Shown in pieces: positions 53,638 to 64,000 of a stretch of 64,000 nucleotides of DNA. The notes under the pieces were generated by a model. It was not told where the DNA came from, did no database searches, and saw only the letters and a list, made by a program, of their open reading frames with translations. A program made the translations under genes and the position numbers. The stretch is taken from contig OX596339.1 of NCBI GenBank assembly GCA_951394405.1, forward strand, positions 310,001 to 374,000. Reading direction: 5' to 3'. Origin of the DNA: Coprinellus micaceus (taxonomy: Eukaryota > Basidiomycota > Agaricomycetes > Agaricales > Psathyrellaceae). Each line of letters starts with the position of its first letter. Position 1 is the first letter of the stretch.

Positions 53638-55524
53638 ATGTCCTCCAACAATGAATCCTCAATTTCCTCCTCAAAATGGCAGAAGACCAACGAACCTCTC
53701 CCCCAGGACGACGTCGTCATCATAACTTCCATCCTCGAAGGGCAAAAACTCGAACTATCGAAACTTGACCGTGACATTCACGACCTTCAGAAGGCCATCG
53801 AAGCTCGACGACCCCGCCAAGCCAAGCTGCGAGACGCCGTAGACGCTCACAAAAAGCTCACGACCTCTGGACGCCGGCTTCCCACCGAAATCATGCAGCA
53901 AATCTTCATGTACTGCCGCACGACTCGACGCCTTCCCCTGCTTCGAAAAGAGGAGGTTCCCATTCTCCTCACCCGCGTCTGCCGGTTCTGGAGGGACCTT
54001 GCTTTGGACATGCCCGCACTTTGGGACCGTGTTCACATCCCCATCAGCAGATCTTTCAGTCCGGGGTTGAGTTGCGATTACATGGGTTCGGCAGAGCGGT
54101 GGCTGGAGGCGGCGAAGGAGAACCCACTCACAATCTCTATCTACTCCAACTGTAACACGCTCTCAGATTGGGATGGCGCTTTGGAACGGTTTCTTCGAAG
54201 ACAGATCTTGGGCCGTGCTCGCCACATACGGCACCTCATCCTCGAAGTCGATCATCAACTCCTCAATCTCATTGCCGACACTCTCCCTCCCACCTCCTGG
54301 CCAACGCTCGAGAAGGTTACTTTAAAGCGCATTGAAGAGTTCTCAGAAGAGGACCACCTAGATTTGAAGCCTGTTGTTGACCTCTCAGTCTGGGATGCCC
54401 CGCAGCTTCGGCGTATCGAGTGGGACTCGGTCAAGGCATTCCTAGTCGAGATCGAAACACGCTGGTCCAAATTCGAGGAGATCAGGTTGGAGAGGGAGGA
54501 GCGATACGGAGACAGTGAATATGACGAGTACAGCGCGTCGGAGGCGCATGCTATGGTCCGCGACAGCCCGAACATGAAGAACTTGAAGGTCAGCCTCAAT
54601 GCGGACGGAGATGAGTTCGTGTTCCCCACACTGGCCCACGACTTCTTTATTTCATGGGACATGCCCCTGGTCTTGAACTACCTCACGACCCTTGAACTCG
54701 CCGATGTGCACACTGACCCCGCCTTCAACCCCATCACCTTCTTGCAAGGCCTCCAACTCCCTGCACTCGAAACGTTGTCGTACCAGCTCACGGCGAGGCG
54801 GCTGTCCGACGATCCCGCTGAACCCTCACCCGACATGCCCCATGGCGACGCCTTCCCCCTCACCTCGTTCCTCCGCGCACAGAAGCACCCCATCCTTATC
54901 AAGAGCTTCTGCGTTCCCTCAGGGTCATCAATGTCCCAAGACGATTTCGTAGAGTGCCTGAAGCTGATGCCGCTCCTCGAGCGAGTGTGGGTGGGCGATT
55001 GGCGGAGAAGTTTCCCAGGCACGGCGATGGGCACGGATCCAAAGCAGGACATAGCAGCGAATAGCGATCTTTTAAAGAGGTTGCAGCCCCCGGGAAGGGA
55101 TCTGAATCAGGTCCTTTGTCCTCGACTGGACACCGTGAGGTTTGACAGGATGGAGGATGTCGAGTTTGAGGACGTCGAGGCGTTCATGTTCGATCGACTT
55201 GCATTAGCGCAAGCATCTCCCCTTTCCAATACATCACCAAACCGTTCAGCTCCTCAAGGCCGTCTTGGGGTCGCGCGAATCAAACGCATCCGCATTGGGA
55301 TGACGAGAATGAAGCCAGACCACGTCCCGCGAGACTATAGCTCCAGGAGAGGTCGCCCATCATGTGCTTTAGAAGAGGACCTATTGGAGTTAGGTGTCGA
55401 CGCTCGCTTCCTGCTGTGGTGTGCAGACTACGAACAGCAGAAGAGGAGGTACACGAAGGAAAACTACGAACCGTACGATAACGTAGACCAGTGGGTCTAT
55501 AGCCGCTCCGGATCGATGTATTAG
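53638..55524 (+). CDS. F-box-like protein (F6)
   Basis: Single exon, 628 residues from the Met at 53638 (MSSNNESSISSSKWQ). The open frame extends 24 codons further 5', but that part overlaps the divergent promoter and has no family resemblance. Coiled coil (ILEGQKLELSKLDRDIHDLQ), F-box-like domain (GRRLPTEIMQQIFMYC, then VPILLTRVCRFWRDLALDMP, then LWDRVHIPI), leucine-rich repeats (LQLPALETLSYQL) and the CALEEDLLELGVDARFLLW tail follow. It is a paralogue of F4. Function beyond a probable SCF adaptor is unknown. Confidence 0.88.
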   Translation: MSSNNESSISSSKWQKTNEPLPQDDVVIITSILEGQKLELSKLDRDIHDLQKAIEARRPRQAKLRDAVDAHKKLTTSGRRLPTEIMQQIFMYCRTTRRLPLLRKEEVPILLTRVCRFWRDLALDMPALWDRVHIPISRSFSPGLSCDYMGSAERWLEAAKENPLTISIYSNCNTLSDWDGALERFLRRQILGRARHIRHLILEVDHQLLNLIADTLPPTSWPTLEKVTLKRIEEFSEEDHLDLKPVVDLSVWDAPQLRRIEWDSVKAFLVEIETRWSKFEEIRLEREERYGDSEYDEYSASEAHAMVRDSPNMKNLKVSLNADGDEFVFPTLAHDFFISWDMPLVLNYLTTLELADVHTDPAFNPITFLQGLQLPALETLSYQLTARRLSDDPAEPSPDMPHGDAFPLTSFLRAQKHPILIKSFCVPSGSSMSQDDFVECLKLMPLLERVWVGDWRRSFPGTAMGTDPKQDIAANSDLLKRLQPPGRDLNQVLCPRLDTVRFDRMEDVEFEDVEAFMFDRLALAQASPLSNTSPNRSAPQGRLGVARIKRIRIGMTRMKPDHVPRDYSSRRGRPSCALEEDLLELGVDARFLLWCADYEQQKRRYTKENYEPYDNVDQWVYSRSGSMY

Positions 55525-55884
55525 ATGATAGCCTTATAGCCTCTGCATAAAATCACGACGGATGTACCTCCCCTGGCCACTTTCGGAGAGGCGTCCAAGT
55601 AAGGAATAGCAAATTAGAATCGACATTGTGGTCGGAAGGCCAAAGTATGACATTGAACGAATGTAAGTAATTGTCCTCGATCTCCCTAGAACACGGCTCG
55701 GCGTGACGACCAGCACCACGGGTAAACTCACACGGCTAGGGGTCCCTGTCTACAACAGGAGCTTGAGAGAAGGGATCAGCTGCCCTGCTGCCGCCTGGAG
55801 CGCGGTTAGAAGCTTTCCATCCTCCCCTGCAGAGATGCTACCCCAGACGAAGACGCGGCGACAGTGAATTCCGAGGACTTTTAA

Positions 55885-56220
55885 GTCTCGGGTACTTGTA
55901 CCCGGCGCCTCAAGTGCCAAGCTTAAGCAGCAGAATAAGACCCAGTGACCGTGGGCACCAACTGCTAAAAATGCTCGCAAGTGATGGCTTTCCAAGAGAT
56001 CACAAGTTCAAGTCCCAGTAAGTGCATTCTTTTTCAGTTCCATTTTTGCAAGTGTGCACAAGTTCAATTCCAGCAGAGGGCAATTACTTTTCGAAGGACC
56101 TATGGGTCCAAGTTCAAGTTCACATTCAGTCCACTGAAGTGCAATTATTTACTATGGGTAAAGTATACAAAATTGAAAGTGAGGAGAGTCCGAGGAATAT
56201 GCCGTGCAGCGCAACGGTCT
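55885..56220. repeat. Unidentified insertion in last exon of peptidase pseudogene
   Basis: The intact paralogue has no equivalent of these about 340 bp. The piece contains AGTTCAAGTCC at about 56009, close to the RNA polymerase III B-box consensus, and several AAGTTCAA(G/T)T repeats. No good A-box was found. A SINE is possible but unproven. Confidence 0.35.
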
Positions 56221-56688
56221 ACTCCCCACAAGTGGATTCTTGACGATCGGCTCGCAAGCCGTACCTTCCTCCAGGAGGGTGCCATCCTGGAAATACTGGC
56301 GAACGTATTGCTGGGCACACAGAGACGGTGCGTTCAAGGATATGTGCTGGGATTCAGGTCAGAAACCATTAAATACGCACAAGTAGGGGGAAAGGGACGT
56401 ACGCCGCCGGCATCGATCGTAAGAACAAAGGCGTCCTTGAAGCCTTGAGCCATCTTCTTTGCACTGGGGAGTGGGTTAGCGGTATTCGCATCGGGTTAGT
56501 GGAACGGCGTACGAAGAGAGAGGAGTGGCAGGGTCTAGAAATCAGTTAGCGACGGTTTCCCAAGGAGAAGGCAGATGGAAACGAACCAGCAGTGTTCCCG
56601 ATGAGCAAAATAGGGTGGCTTGTGTTCCCAACAAAGGGTCCACGGAATGACTTCTTATTCTTCGGCCAGTTTCTAAAGAAGCCAGACC

Positions 56689-57071
56689 TGTTGGAAGACA
56701 ATGCTCATGTCAACTCTATCTCTACAAAGAATACCTCTATTTCAAACGTTTTACTTATCTTCTATTGTTCTACAGAGAACAACAACCACCTTGTATTATT
56801 CCCATTATACTCGCACTTATTGTTCTCTTATCTCCACCTTATCTCCATTCACTGCTATTGTTCTCTACTTATGGAACGTCTATTGTTCTTTCTTATTGTT
56901 CCGCATATAGGTTATCTATTGTTCCCCACAGTATATAGTCCACACTGTAAGTGGGTGAGTCCCCATCGAACTCTCCCCACTTACAGGTGCGTACCTTGTA
57001 TACTCTACTTACTTTCAATCTAACATCGAACTCTCCCCACTTACAGTGGGTCATACTTGCATCGTTCTACA
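56689..57071 (+). mobile_element. Solo copia LTR (383 bp) with TSD AGACC
   Basis: Same family as the LTRs of A and B; begins TGTTGGAAGACAATG and ends CATCGTTCTACA. AGACC is present at 56684-56688 and 57072-57076. No internal sequence remains, so the element was lost by LTR-LTR recombination. It lies inside an intron of the peptidase pseudogene, near the acceptor. Confidence 0.93.
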
Positions 57072-57693
57072 AGACCCTGTTAGTTAGACCAGGTAATCAG
57101 ACACCGTAGCTCTTAACTTACATGCAGCTTGTGTAAAGCTTAGCCCAGTAATCCGAGAACTGAGAAACACCCATCAGCTCTTCCCAGTTATCCCGCAGGG
57201 TCTTCAAATCGGCCGGAATCTCTGCATCATCGTTGCACCCATACGTTGTGGTTCCGTTAGTGACTTGAGCTCGTTCCAATCATGCGCACGGGGGTCGCAA
57301 GAGCATTCGTAGGGTGTCGGTTCACCGAACAACGAAAGCAAAGCCGTCCCGTTTCCGCTGTTGAGTTGAGCCAGCAAGGCGCGGGAAGGAGTTGGTGGGG
57401 CTGTATAGAGACCTGAACACGGCAAAGCAGAGCGTGGGCTGGTCGACAATGCCATAGTACGTATCGGTCTTGACGACGACAGGTTCGGCCCGGAGCTTGT
57501 CCTCCAGCGCTGTGAGGCTGCGTCGGATATCGGAGGGGTCGGCAGAGTAGAACGGGCATTGTGCAGGTCCAGCCTTGGCGCAGTTGTCGAAGAAGAGCTG
57601 GAGTGTCTTCTCGGCGTCGACAAGGCTGTTGATCCAGCGGGCTGAGGTACCTCAGTATATCGAAAGAGATGGCAAAATATGAGAGGCGTACCG

Positions 57694-58076
57694 TGTTGGA
57701 AGACAATGCTCATGTCAACTCTATCTCTACAAAGAATACCTCTATTTCAAACGTTTTACTTATCTTCTATTGTTCTACAGAGAACAACAACCACCTTGTA
57801 TTATTCCCATTATACTCGCACTTATTGTTCTCTTATCTCCACCTTATCTCCATTCACTGCTATTGTTCTCTACTTATGGAACGTCTATTGTTCTTTCTTA
57901 TTGTTCCGCATATAGGTTATCTATTGTTCTCCACAGTATATAGTCCACACTGTAAGTGGGTGAGTCCCCATCGAACTCTCCCCACTTACAGGTGCGTATC
58001 TTGTATACCCTACTTACTTTCAATCTAACATCGAACTCTCCCCACTTACAGTGGGTCATACTTGCATCGTTTTACA
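57694..58076 (+). repeat. 5' LTR of copia B
   Basis: Contains six ATTGTTC(T/C) boxes between about 57767 and 57930, TATATAG at about 57938, then an 11-bp CTGTAAGTGGG arm (57950-57960) that can pair with CCCACTTACAG at 57981-57991 or at 58041-58051. The latter two sit in a 22-bp direct repeat. Confidence 0.93.
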
Positions 58077-58092
58077 AGTTATGAGCCCCGGG
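58077..58092 (+). other. Primer binding site of copia B
   Basis: AGTTATGAGCCCC directly follows the 5' LTR and is complementary to the anticodon region of initiator methionine tRNA. This is the half-tRNA priming type known for copia. Confidence 0.7.
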
Positions 58093-58664
58093 CTCCTCTG
58101 ATCACGCCATCCGTTATCAGACACCGCGGTAACCGCTCCACTGCCCCTCGATCGCCCATAGCCTACGGCCTCTTCTCGTGTGATATCTCCACCTGAAGCC
58201 TATCTCTCTTCACATTTTCACTATCTTCACTTTCGCTATTTACGTTTCGCTACTTACATTCCACTACCCCTCCTGATACTCAGGAGTACATATCAACTTC
58301 CATTACCACCTTCTACCCCGCGGCAAGCGTTCCCACTACGGGAAAGAAGCTATCAGGAAGTCCACAGACGCTTACCGTCTGCGGAATTAGAGTAGTGATC
58401 CTTCTTTGAGAGGCCTGATTCGGTTGGACTGGGGAAACGACGCAACGGTAGCGCTCCCTCCATCCAAACGCTTTCAGTAACTGGTACTCAAAGTGACAGC
58501 GGGGTTCCCTCTGCGGATCTTAGTGTAAAACTTCAACTCCTTTTTAGGATATCTACGTATTGGTCCGTTTTACCTACAAAATCACGGGCACTTTACCTAT
58601 CACCTATCTCTTATCGTTTCGTACCTATCATTTCATCCTCTCCCATTCTTCATCACCTACCATC

Positions 58665-61600
58665 ATGGACTCTACCACTACGTCCTCGCCCATCATGCTC
58701 ACGGCCTACACTGTGCAGCAGTGGAAGTTCACTGTCGAGAACAAGGCCTTCGACCTCAACGCCTACGGCATCCTCACTGGGGAAGAGAAAAAACCTGGGA
58801 GCAATGCCGACGACAAGGTCAAGTCCGACTATGCCAGTCGCCGCTCCAAGCTCATCGGCTACGTCCGGTCTACTCTCGACCACTCCCAACTCAAGACCGT
58901 CCTCTCTGGCATCCAAGTCACCGACATCGCTGCTATCTGGGAGAAGCTCTTGGAAACCTACCAGCCCAAGACTTCTGGCTCTCGCATCAGTGTCCTTTAG
59001 GAGATGATGGCACTTCGCATGAGGTCCTCAGGCTTTGAGAAGGAGACCTACTCCGACTTCGGATCACGTTGCATGGCGCACGCCTCACGTCTCACCGCGC
59101 TCCTCCCGCAAGGAGCAGAATACCTTGCAGAGACGACACGGTCTGTCACCATCTCCTCCCAAACGACATCGGACGGAGCAACGACGACGATTCAATCCAC
59201 CAGTCGGGGAGCAAGTGAACTCCTTACGCCCTCTGCTTTCGAGGAAGGATACACGGCTGCTCATCTCGCGCGCGATCTTGCGATCAGCATGATCCCCATT
59301 GGTCTTGGCAAGGATGACACCATCCTCCGCAATACGCTCAACCACATCTCCACTGGGGACGACAATCCCCTTGAAGTCCTCGATCACCTTCGCAAGGCCG
59401 ACTCCCTCGCTCGCAACACTCAGCTTGCTGAGGGGACGTCCGCCGCCCTTCAGGTAGCTACAGCTGCCCCGAAGAAGAAGGCGAAGTACAGGTGCAAGGT
59501 CCACGGTTGGCAGAACACGCACGAGGACAAGGACTGCCGCGTCCAGAACTCCCAGAAGGCCAAGATTGCCGAGACGCCCACCACAGCTGCGACTGCTGAG
59601 GAGAACGTCATGATGGCCACTGTTGCCCACATCGCAAGTCCCCTTATCCGTCGAGCTCGTAACAACCCCACTAATACTTCCTGGAACCCAGACTCAGGTG
59701 CAACCTCACATATGACACCCAATCGCAAGTGGATCCGTAACATGGTTGCGGTGAAAATTGCTGTGTCTCTCGCTAACAACGAGATTGTCTGGGCTACAGG
59801 AAAGGGGGAAGTACGTTTCACGCCTCGTATATACGGAAAAGTTGGTCAAACTGTGATATTCAACGATGTACTATATGTTCCTGCACTTCGCAATAACCTA
59901 TTCTCGATCCTCTCTGTCGTTAAGAAGAGCAAAATGCGTGTCGTAATTGAAGGAGACTCGCTTGACTTCTTCAAGAATGGCGAGCTACTCCTAACAGCTA
60001 CCATCGACGGAACTGTTGGCTCTCTCAATGGGACAACGCTCGAAAACACGGAGACGGAGGCAGCCTACATCTCCAAAATCGGGAAGGAACTATTACATCA
60101 GAGGTTAGGGCACATTGGGAAGGATCGTCTGGAGACGCTTATGCGCCAAGACTTGGCCACTGGCATCCTGGTGAAGGAGGGCACGGAACTTAACGACACC
60201 TGCGAACACTGCATCGCAGGGAAGCAACATCGGGATCCATTCCCAAAGCTATCAGCGAATCGCTCAACAGAGCTCCTTGGACGGATTCACTCGGACCTCC
60301 ATGGACCCCTTGCTGTACAGACACCAATCGGCTATCGATACTGGATCACATTCATTGATGACCACTCACGGTTCAAAGAGGTTGCCCTCCTGAAACACAA
60401 GAGTGACGCATTCCAAGCCTTCAAAGACTTTGTTGCCAAGAGTGAGCGAAAGCTCGGCACAAAGGTCAAGGAACTTCGTGATGATAAAGGAGGGGAATAC
60501 ATGGGGAACGACTTCATTCAATGGTGCAAGGGACTTGGTATCGCACGGCAACACACAGTTAAAGCCACACCTCAACAGAACGGTGTCAGCGAACGACTCA
60601 ATCGCACACTAACTGAAGGGGTCATTGCCATGCTCAACCAAGCACGCCTTCCCATGATGTTCTGGGGTGCAGCTGTACTCTATTACACAGACATCCTGAA
60701 TGCGACCCCATCCTCTACATTATCGAATACTACCTCCTATGAAGTCTGGCATAAAGCAAAGCCCGATCTGTCCATGCACCGAGTATTTGGCTGCCGCGTA
60801 TACGTCCATGTATTGCGCAAGGACCGCAAGAACCTCCAGTCACACACGGAGCCTTGTGTCTTTATCGGCTTTGAACCAGGCTACAAAGGCTGGAAATGCT
60901 ACAATCCAGTGACGAAGAAGATCACCATATCCCGGGATGTTATCTTCGCTGAAAGCACCTTCCCTGGTCTCTCGACCGTAGGGAATGAACAGGCATACAC
61001 GCCTATAGGCATTAGGGACATCTGGCCAGATGCTGATCTCGAACCGGAGAATCCACCTCTTGCACCACCTCATGCTCCCATCGCGCCACCACCGCCTCCC
61101 CATGACCATCCAGATGATGGATCAGACGAGAGCGACAATGATGATGATGGAGACCAAGCAGCACCTCGGACTCCCGAGCGACCTCCTAAAACTGAGCCTA
61201 AGACGCCAGCCACACAGCAACCGTCTGTCCATCCGTCAATTCCACCTACTCCTACGAAACGGGATCCCTCATCTACTCCCTCAACGAAACAGCTGCTACC
61301 AATACCTGCCTTGTTCCCAGGGCTCCCTGCACCAGCTGAGGATGGACCCATGTTCCCAGAACTACCTCCTCCAGCACCGGTCGCACCTCCAGCACCTGCC
61401 CAGAAACGCACCCGGCCACCTCCCCCTCCCCCTCGCGAATCAATCCCTCGCAAGGCGAAAGTTCCGAAAGCTCCACCGCTAGTAGCACAAAGCTCCCGGC
61501 CCGTACGGAAAACGGCAACAACCGTCAAGGACTACCAACTCGCGAGTGGAAAAGGGAGACGCGGTACAATTCCAGTAGCCAGGCGTGAAGGGGGTGAACA

Positions 61601-63491
61601 GGTAGCAGATCGAGGGGGTGCACAAAGAAACAATCAGCTACCCGAAACAGAGGATGAGGATGAGGATGAAGACGACGATGACGACGATGAACCTGTACAA
61701 CCAATCGCAGCTGAGGACTTTGACCCTGACGACGAACCTGTAGACATGGAAGATGCACTACGTGCCACCAGTATACTTGATTCTCTCATCAGTCTATACC
61801 ACGTCCCCCTGGAAGAGACCCTGACTCTCGACCAAGGCATGGAAATGGCATTCTACATGGCACAGGACAAAGCACTAGGAGCAGCTACACGCCGTCCAGG
61901 AGATGCGCCTCGGACACACTGGGAAGCCTTCGCAGGACCAGATGGCGAACACTGGCAGACCGCAGCACAGGTTGAGATTGACGCCCTAACCACCAATGGC
62001 ACTTGGGAACTAGTCGAACTACCAGAGGGACGAAAGGTTGTCGGATCACGATGGGTCTTCCTCATCAAACGAAAGGCAGATGGCACAATCGACCGCTACA
62101 AGGCTCGACTTGTCGCCAAGGGATACTCCCAAATGCCTGGAGTAGACTACGATCAGACATGGGCACCTGCATCTCGTCTCACATCAATCCGCGCAATCTT
62201 CGCCCAAGCCGCCATGGAAGGACACTTCATCGAGACCATTGACGTCGACAATGCCTACCTCAACGGAACAATTGAGGAGAAATACGAAGTCTACATGGAG
62301 CAGGCGCCAGGGTTTGAGATCAAGAATCCAGACTCAAAGGGACGGAGATGGGTGTGCCGGCTAAAGAAAGGTTTATATGGCTTGAAACAGAGCGGACGAC
62401 TGTGGTACCAAAAGCTAGCATCAGAGCTTGAAGCGATCGGATTCACCCAAATAAAATCTGACCCAGCTATCTATGTCTGGGAGATGGATGGGACCCGTAT
62501 TGTTGTACCAGTCTTCGTCGACGACATCACCATAACCTCGAAAAGCCAGGAGAAGATCCAATGGCTCAAGGACTCCCTTGCCAAGGTCTTCAAGATCAAG
62601 GATCTCGGACCCACCTCGTACCTGCTTGGAATCAAGGTCGACTACGACCGTGAGAACCGAGTCATGCGCCTATCCCAGACTCAATACATCCTCGACATGC
62701 TTGCGCGATTCAAGATGGAGGACTGCTACCCAGTAGGAACTCCAATGGATCCAGGAAGCGGTGCTACCCTCACCAAGTACATTCCAAACAAGGCTGACGA
62801 CGAGATGATGAAGAACGTCCCATACATGAATGCCATCGGCGCCCTGATATACCTTATGATTGCGACACGCCCTGACATCGCCTACGCTGTTGCCAAACTA
62901 GCCCAATACAACTCCAACCCCGGACCTATGCATTGGAAAGCAGTCAAACACCTATTCCGTTACCTCAAGGGAACCAAAGATCTGAAGCTCACCTATCGTA
63001 ACAATGGTAGCAAGATGTCTTCGGAACTCTTCCAAGCGTACAGCGATGCAGATCATGCTGGGTGCCTTGACACGCGACGATCCACATCTGGATTTGTCAT
63101 TAAAATGGGATCGGGAGCCGTTAGTTGGTCGGCAAAGAAGCAATCGACGGTGGCAGACTCCTCAACAGAGGCAGAGTACGTCTCTGCGTCGAGCGCTGGA
63201 AGGGACATCATCTGGATGCGCACACTCCTGAAGGAACTTGGTCACGACGTCTCTACTCCCTCACCACTCATGGTCGACAACCAATCCGCACTCAAGGTTC
63301 TCCGGAACCCAGAGCTCCACAGCCGAATGAAGCACATCGATATAAAGATGCATTGGATTCGGGATGCTATCAAGCGAGGCGACATTACTGTTCACTTTTT
63401 ATCTACTACCGATATGATCGCCGATATATTTACTAAACCTTTACCCAAACCTGCCATTGAACGTCATCGACTCGCTCTTGGACTCGAGTAA
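58665..63491 (+). pseudogene. Copia B Gag-Pol, one in-frame stop in gag
   Basis: The frame from MDSTTTSSPIM would give 1608 residues but is interrupted by TAG at 58998-59000, where element A has CAG (ISVLQEMMAL). Downstream, 59004-63491 is open for 1495 residues and carries every pol domain: DSGATSH protease, HQRLGHIG/CEHC zinc motif, integrase HSDLHGP, DDKGGEY and NGVSERL, reverse transcriptase with VPVFVDDITIT, and RNase H with SDADHAG and SSTEAEY. Apart from the stop it looks intact, and it retains 15 acidic-region residues deleted in A. Full Gag-Pol would need read-through or complementation from another copy. Confidence 0.92.
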
Positions 63492-63509
63492 ATACAGAGA
63501 CATTACATT

Positions 63510-63518
63510 GAGGGGGTG
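63510..63518 (+). other. Polypurine tract of copia B
   Basis: GAGGGGGTG lies directly before the 3' LTR, the expected plus-strand primer position. Confidence 0.75.
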
Positions 63519-63901
63519 TGTTGGAAGACAATGCTCATGTCAACTCTATCTCTACAAAGAATACCTCTATTTCAAACGTTTTACTTATCTTCTATTGTTC
63601 TACAGAGAACAACAACCACCTTGTATTATTCCCATTATACTCGCACTTATTGTTCTCTTATCTCCACCTTATCTCCATTCACTGCTATTGTTCTCTACTT
63701 ATGGAACGTCTATTGTTCTTTCTTATTGTTCCGCATATAGGTTATCTATTGTTCTCCACAGTATATAGTCCACACTGTAAGTGGGTGAGTCCCCATCGAA
63801 CTCTCCCCACTTACAGGTGCGTATCTTGTATACCCTACTTACTTTCAATCTAACATCGAACTCTCCCCACTTACAGTGGGTCATACTTGCATCGTTTTAC
63901 A
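63519..63901 (+). repeat. 3' LTR of copia B
   Basis: Indistinguishable by eye from the 5' LTR. ATTGTTCT boxes begin near 63594, TATATAG is at about 63763, and it ends at the TSD TACCG. Confidence 0.93.
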
Positions 63902-64000
63902 TACCGGCATAGTAATCTTCGGCGTCCGCGACACCATCGATGACCAGACGTTCGATCTTATCCTGTTGAACGTAGCGCGTTAAAGGGCACGACAGGATTG

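Larger units (their letters stand above)
57694..63901 (+). mobile_element. Ty1/copia LTR retrotransposon B, complete, TSD TACCG
   Basis: LTRs 57694-58076 and 63519-63901 (383 bp each) look identical by eye. The target duplication TACCG is at 57689-57693 and 63902-63906. Internal region: primer site, 588-bp leader, gag-pol, polypurine tract at 63510-63518. It is inserted into the peptidase pseudogene at the exon 6 splice donor. It belongs to the same family as A (nearly identical protein). Identical LTRs and intact TSD mark a recent insertion. Confidence 0.96.
55750..64000 (-). pseudogene. Second TAP-like peptidase gene, broken by insertions and frameshifts
   Basis: Pieces align in order with the intact gene at 48795. 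63905-63962 equals its exon 6 (58 nt in both). Part of exon 7 lies at 57143-57645 (CPFYSADPSDIRRSLTALED, then SGNGTALLSLFGEPTPYECS). Exon 8 is at about 56597-56680 (NWPKNKKSFRGPFVGNTSHP); short exons with DPATPLSS and AKKMAQGFKDAFVLT follow; HISLNAPSLCAQQYVRQYFQ is at about 56280-56345. The C terminus (GEDGKLLTALQAAAGQLIP) is at 55750-55880. Exon 7 needs at least two frameshifts. About 340 unrelated bp split the last exon (55885-56220). A solo LTR sits in the intron before exon 8, and copia B sits on the donor after exon 6. The 5' exons lie beyond the window. Confidence 0.9.

Noticed and set aside
55985..56020. tRNA gene near AGTTCAAGTCC
   Set aside because: A B-box-like sequence is present but no A-box or cloverleaf could be built around it.
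44547..57700. Single inverted segmental duplication of an F-box plus peptidase block
   Set aside because: Gene order and strands (F4 minus, peptidase plus; F6 plus, peptidase minus) do not fit one inversion of the whole block; separate events are needed.

Overview
The window looks like nuclear DNA of a mushroom-forming basidiomycete (Agaricomycetes). Genes on both strands are split by short GT-AG introns of about 48-60 bp. There are large lineage-specific families (F-box-like proteins, a NACHT protein, paralogous membrane and secreted proteins of unknown function). The mobile elements are types common in Agaricomycetes: KDZ transposase with CxC2 cysteine cluster, a Plavaka-like transposon protein, Ty1/copia retrotransposons, solo LTRs and a non-autonomous TIR element.

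Layout. 1-2332: decayed 3' half of a DNA-transposon protein gene, then a 599-bp solo LTR with perfect 5-bp target-site duplication (2754-3352). 3716-22300: a region bounded by two inverted, related ends (about 66 bp similar, each followed inward by a dense array of a CACCACATACACC-type motif). Between the ends lie five genes (5565-14861), the last a KDZ transposase truncated by a full-length copia element (A, 14862-21026, minus strand). I read 3716-22300 as one old, large KDZ-type transposon with cargo genes and subterminal repeat arrays, partly deleted when copia A arose; this is an inference. 22474-41071: mostly host genes, namely two paralogous polytopic membrane proteins, three F-box-like genes, an Mdm35/TRIAP1 homologue (the clearest conserved housekeeping gene), a small secreted protein, and an AAAGTTA-rich repeat. 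41806-42612: an 807-bp non-autonomous DNA transposon with 34-bp perfect terminal inverted repeats and 8-bp target duplication. 42933-55524: a NACHT NTPase, an intact secreted serine peptidase (11 exons), and three more F-box-like genes. 55750-64000: a second peptidase gene, minus strand, broken by frameshifts, a copia solo LTR and a complete copia element (B, 57694-63901) sitting exactly on a splice donor.

How parts relate. The two copia copies and the solo LTR are one family. B is young (LTRs identical by eye, intact TSD) but has a stop codon in gag. A is older, lacks a TSD, and carries a strong CpG-to-TpG/CpA mutation bias against B. The older DNA transposons show CGA-to-TGA stop codons, so mobile DNA here appears to have decayed at CpG sites. 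The intact host genes show no pathway; the F-box, NACHT and secreted genes belong to families that expand in Agaricomycetes. All exon boundaries were read by eye from splice signals and frame continuity and need transcript support.
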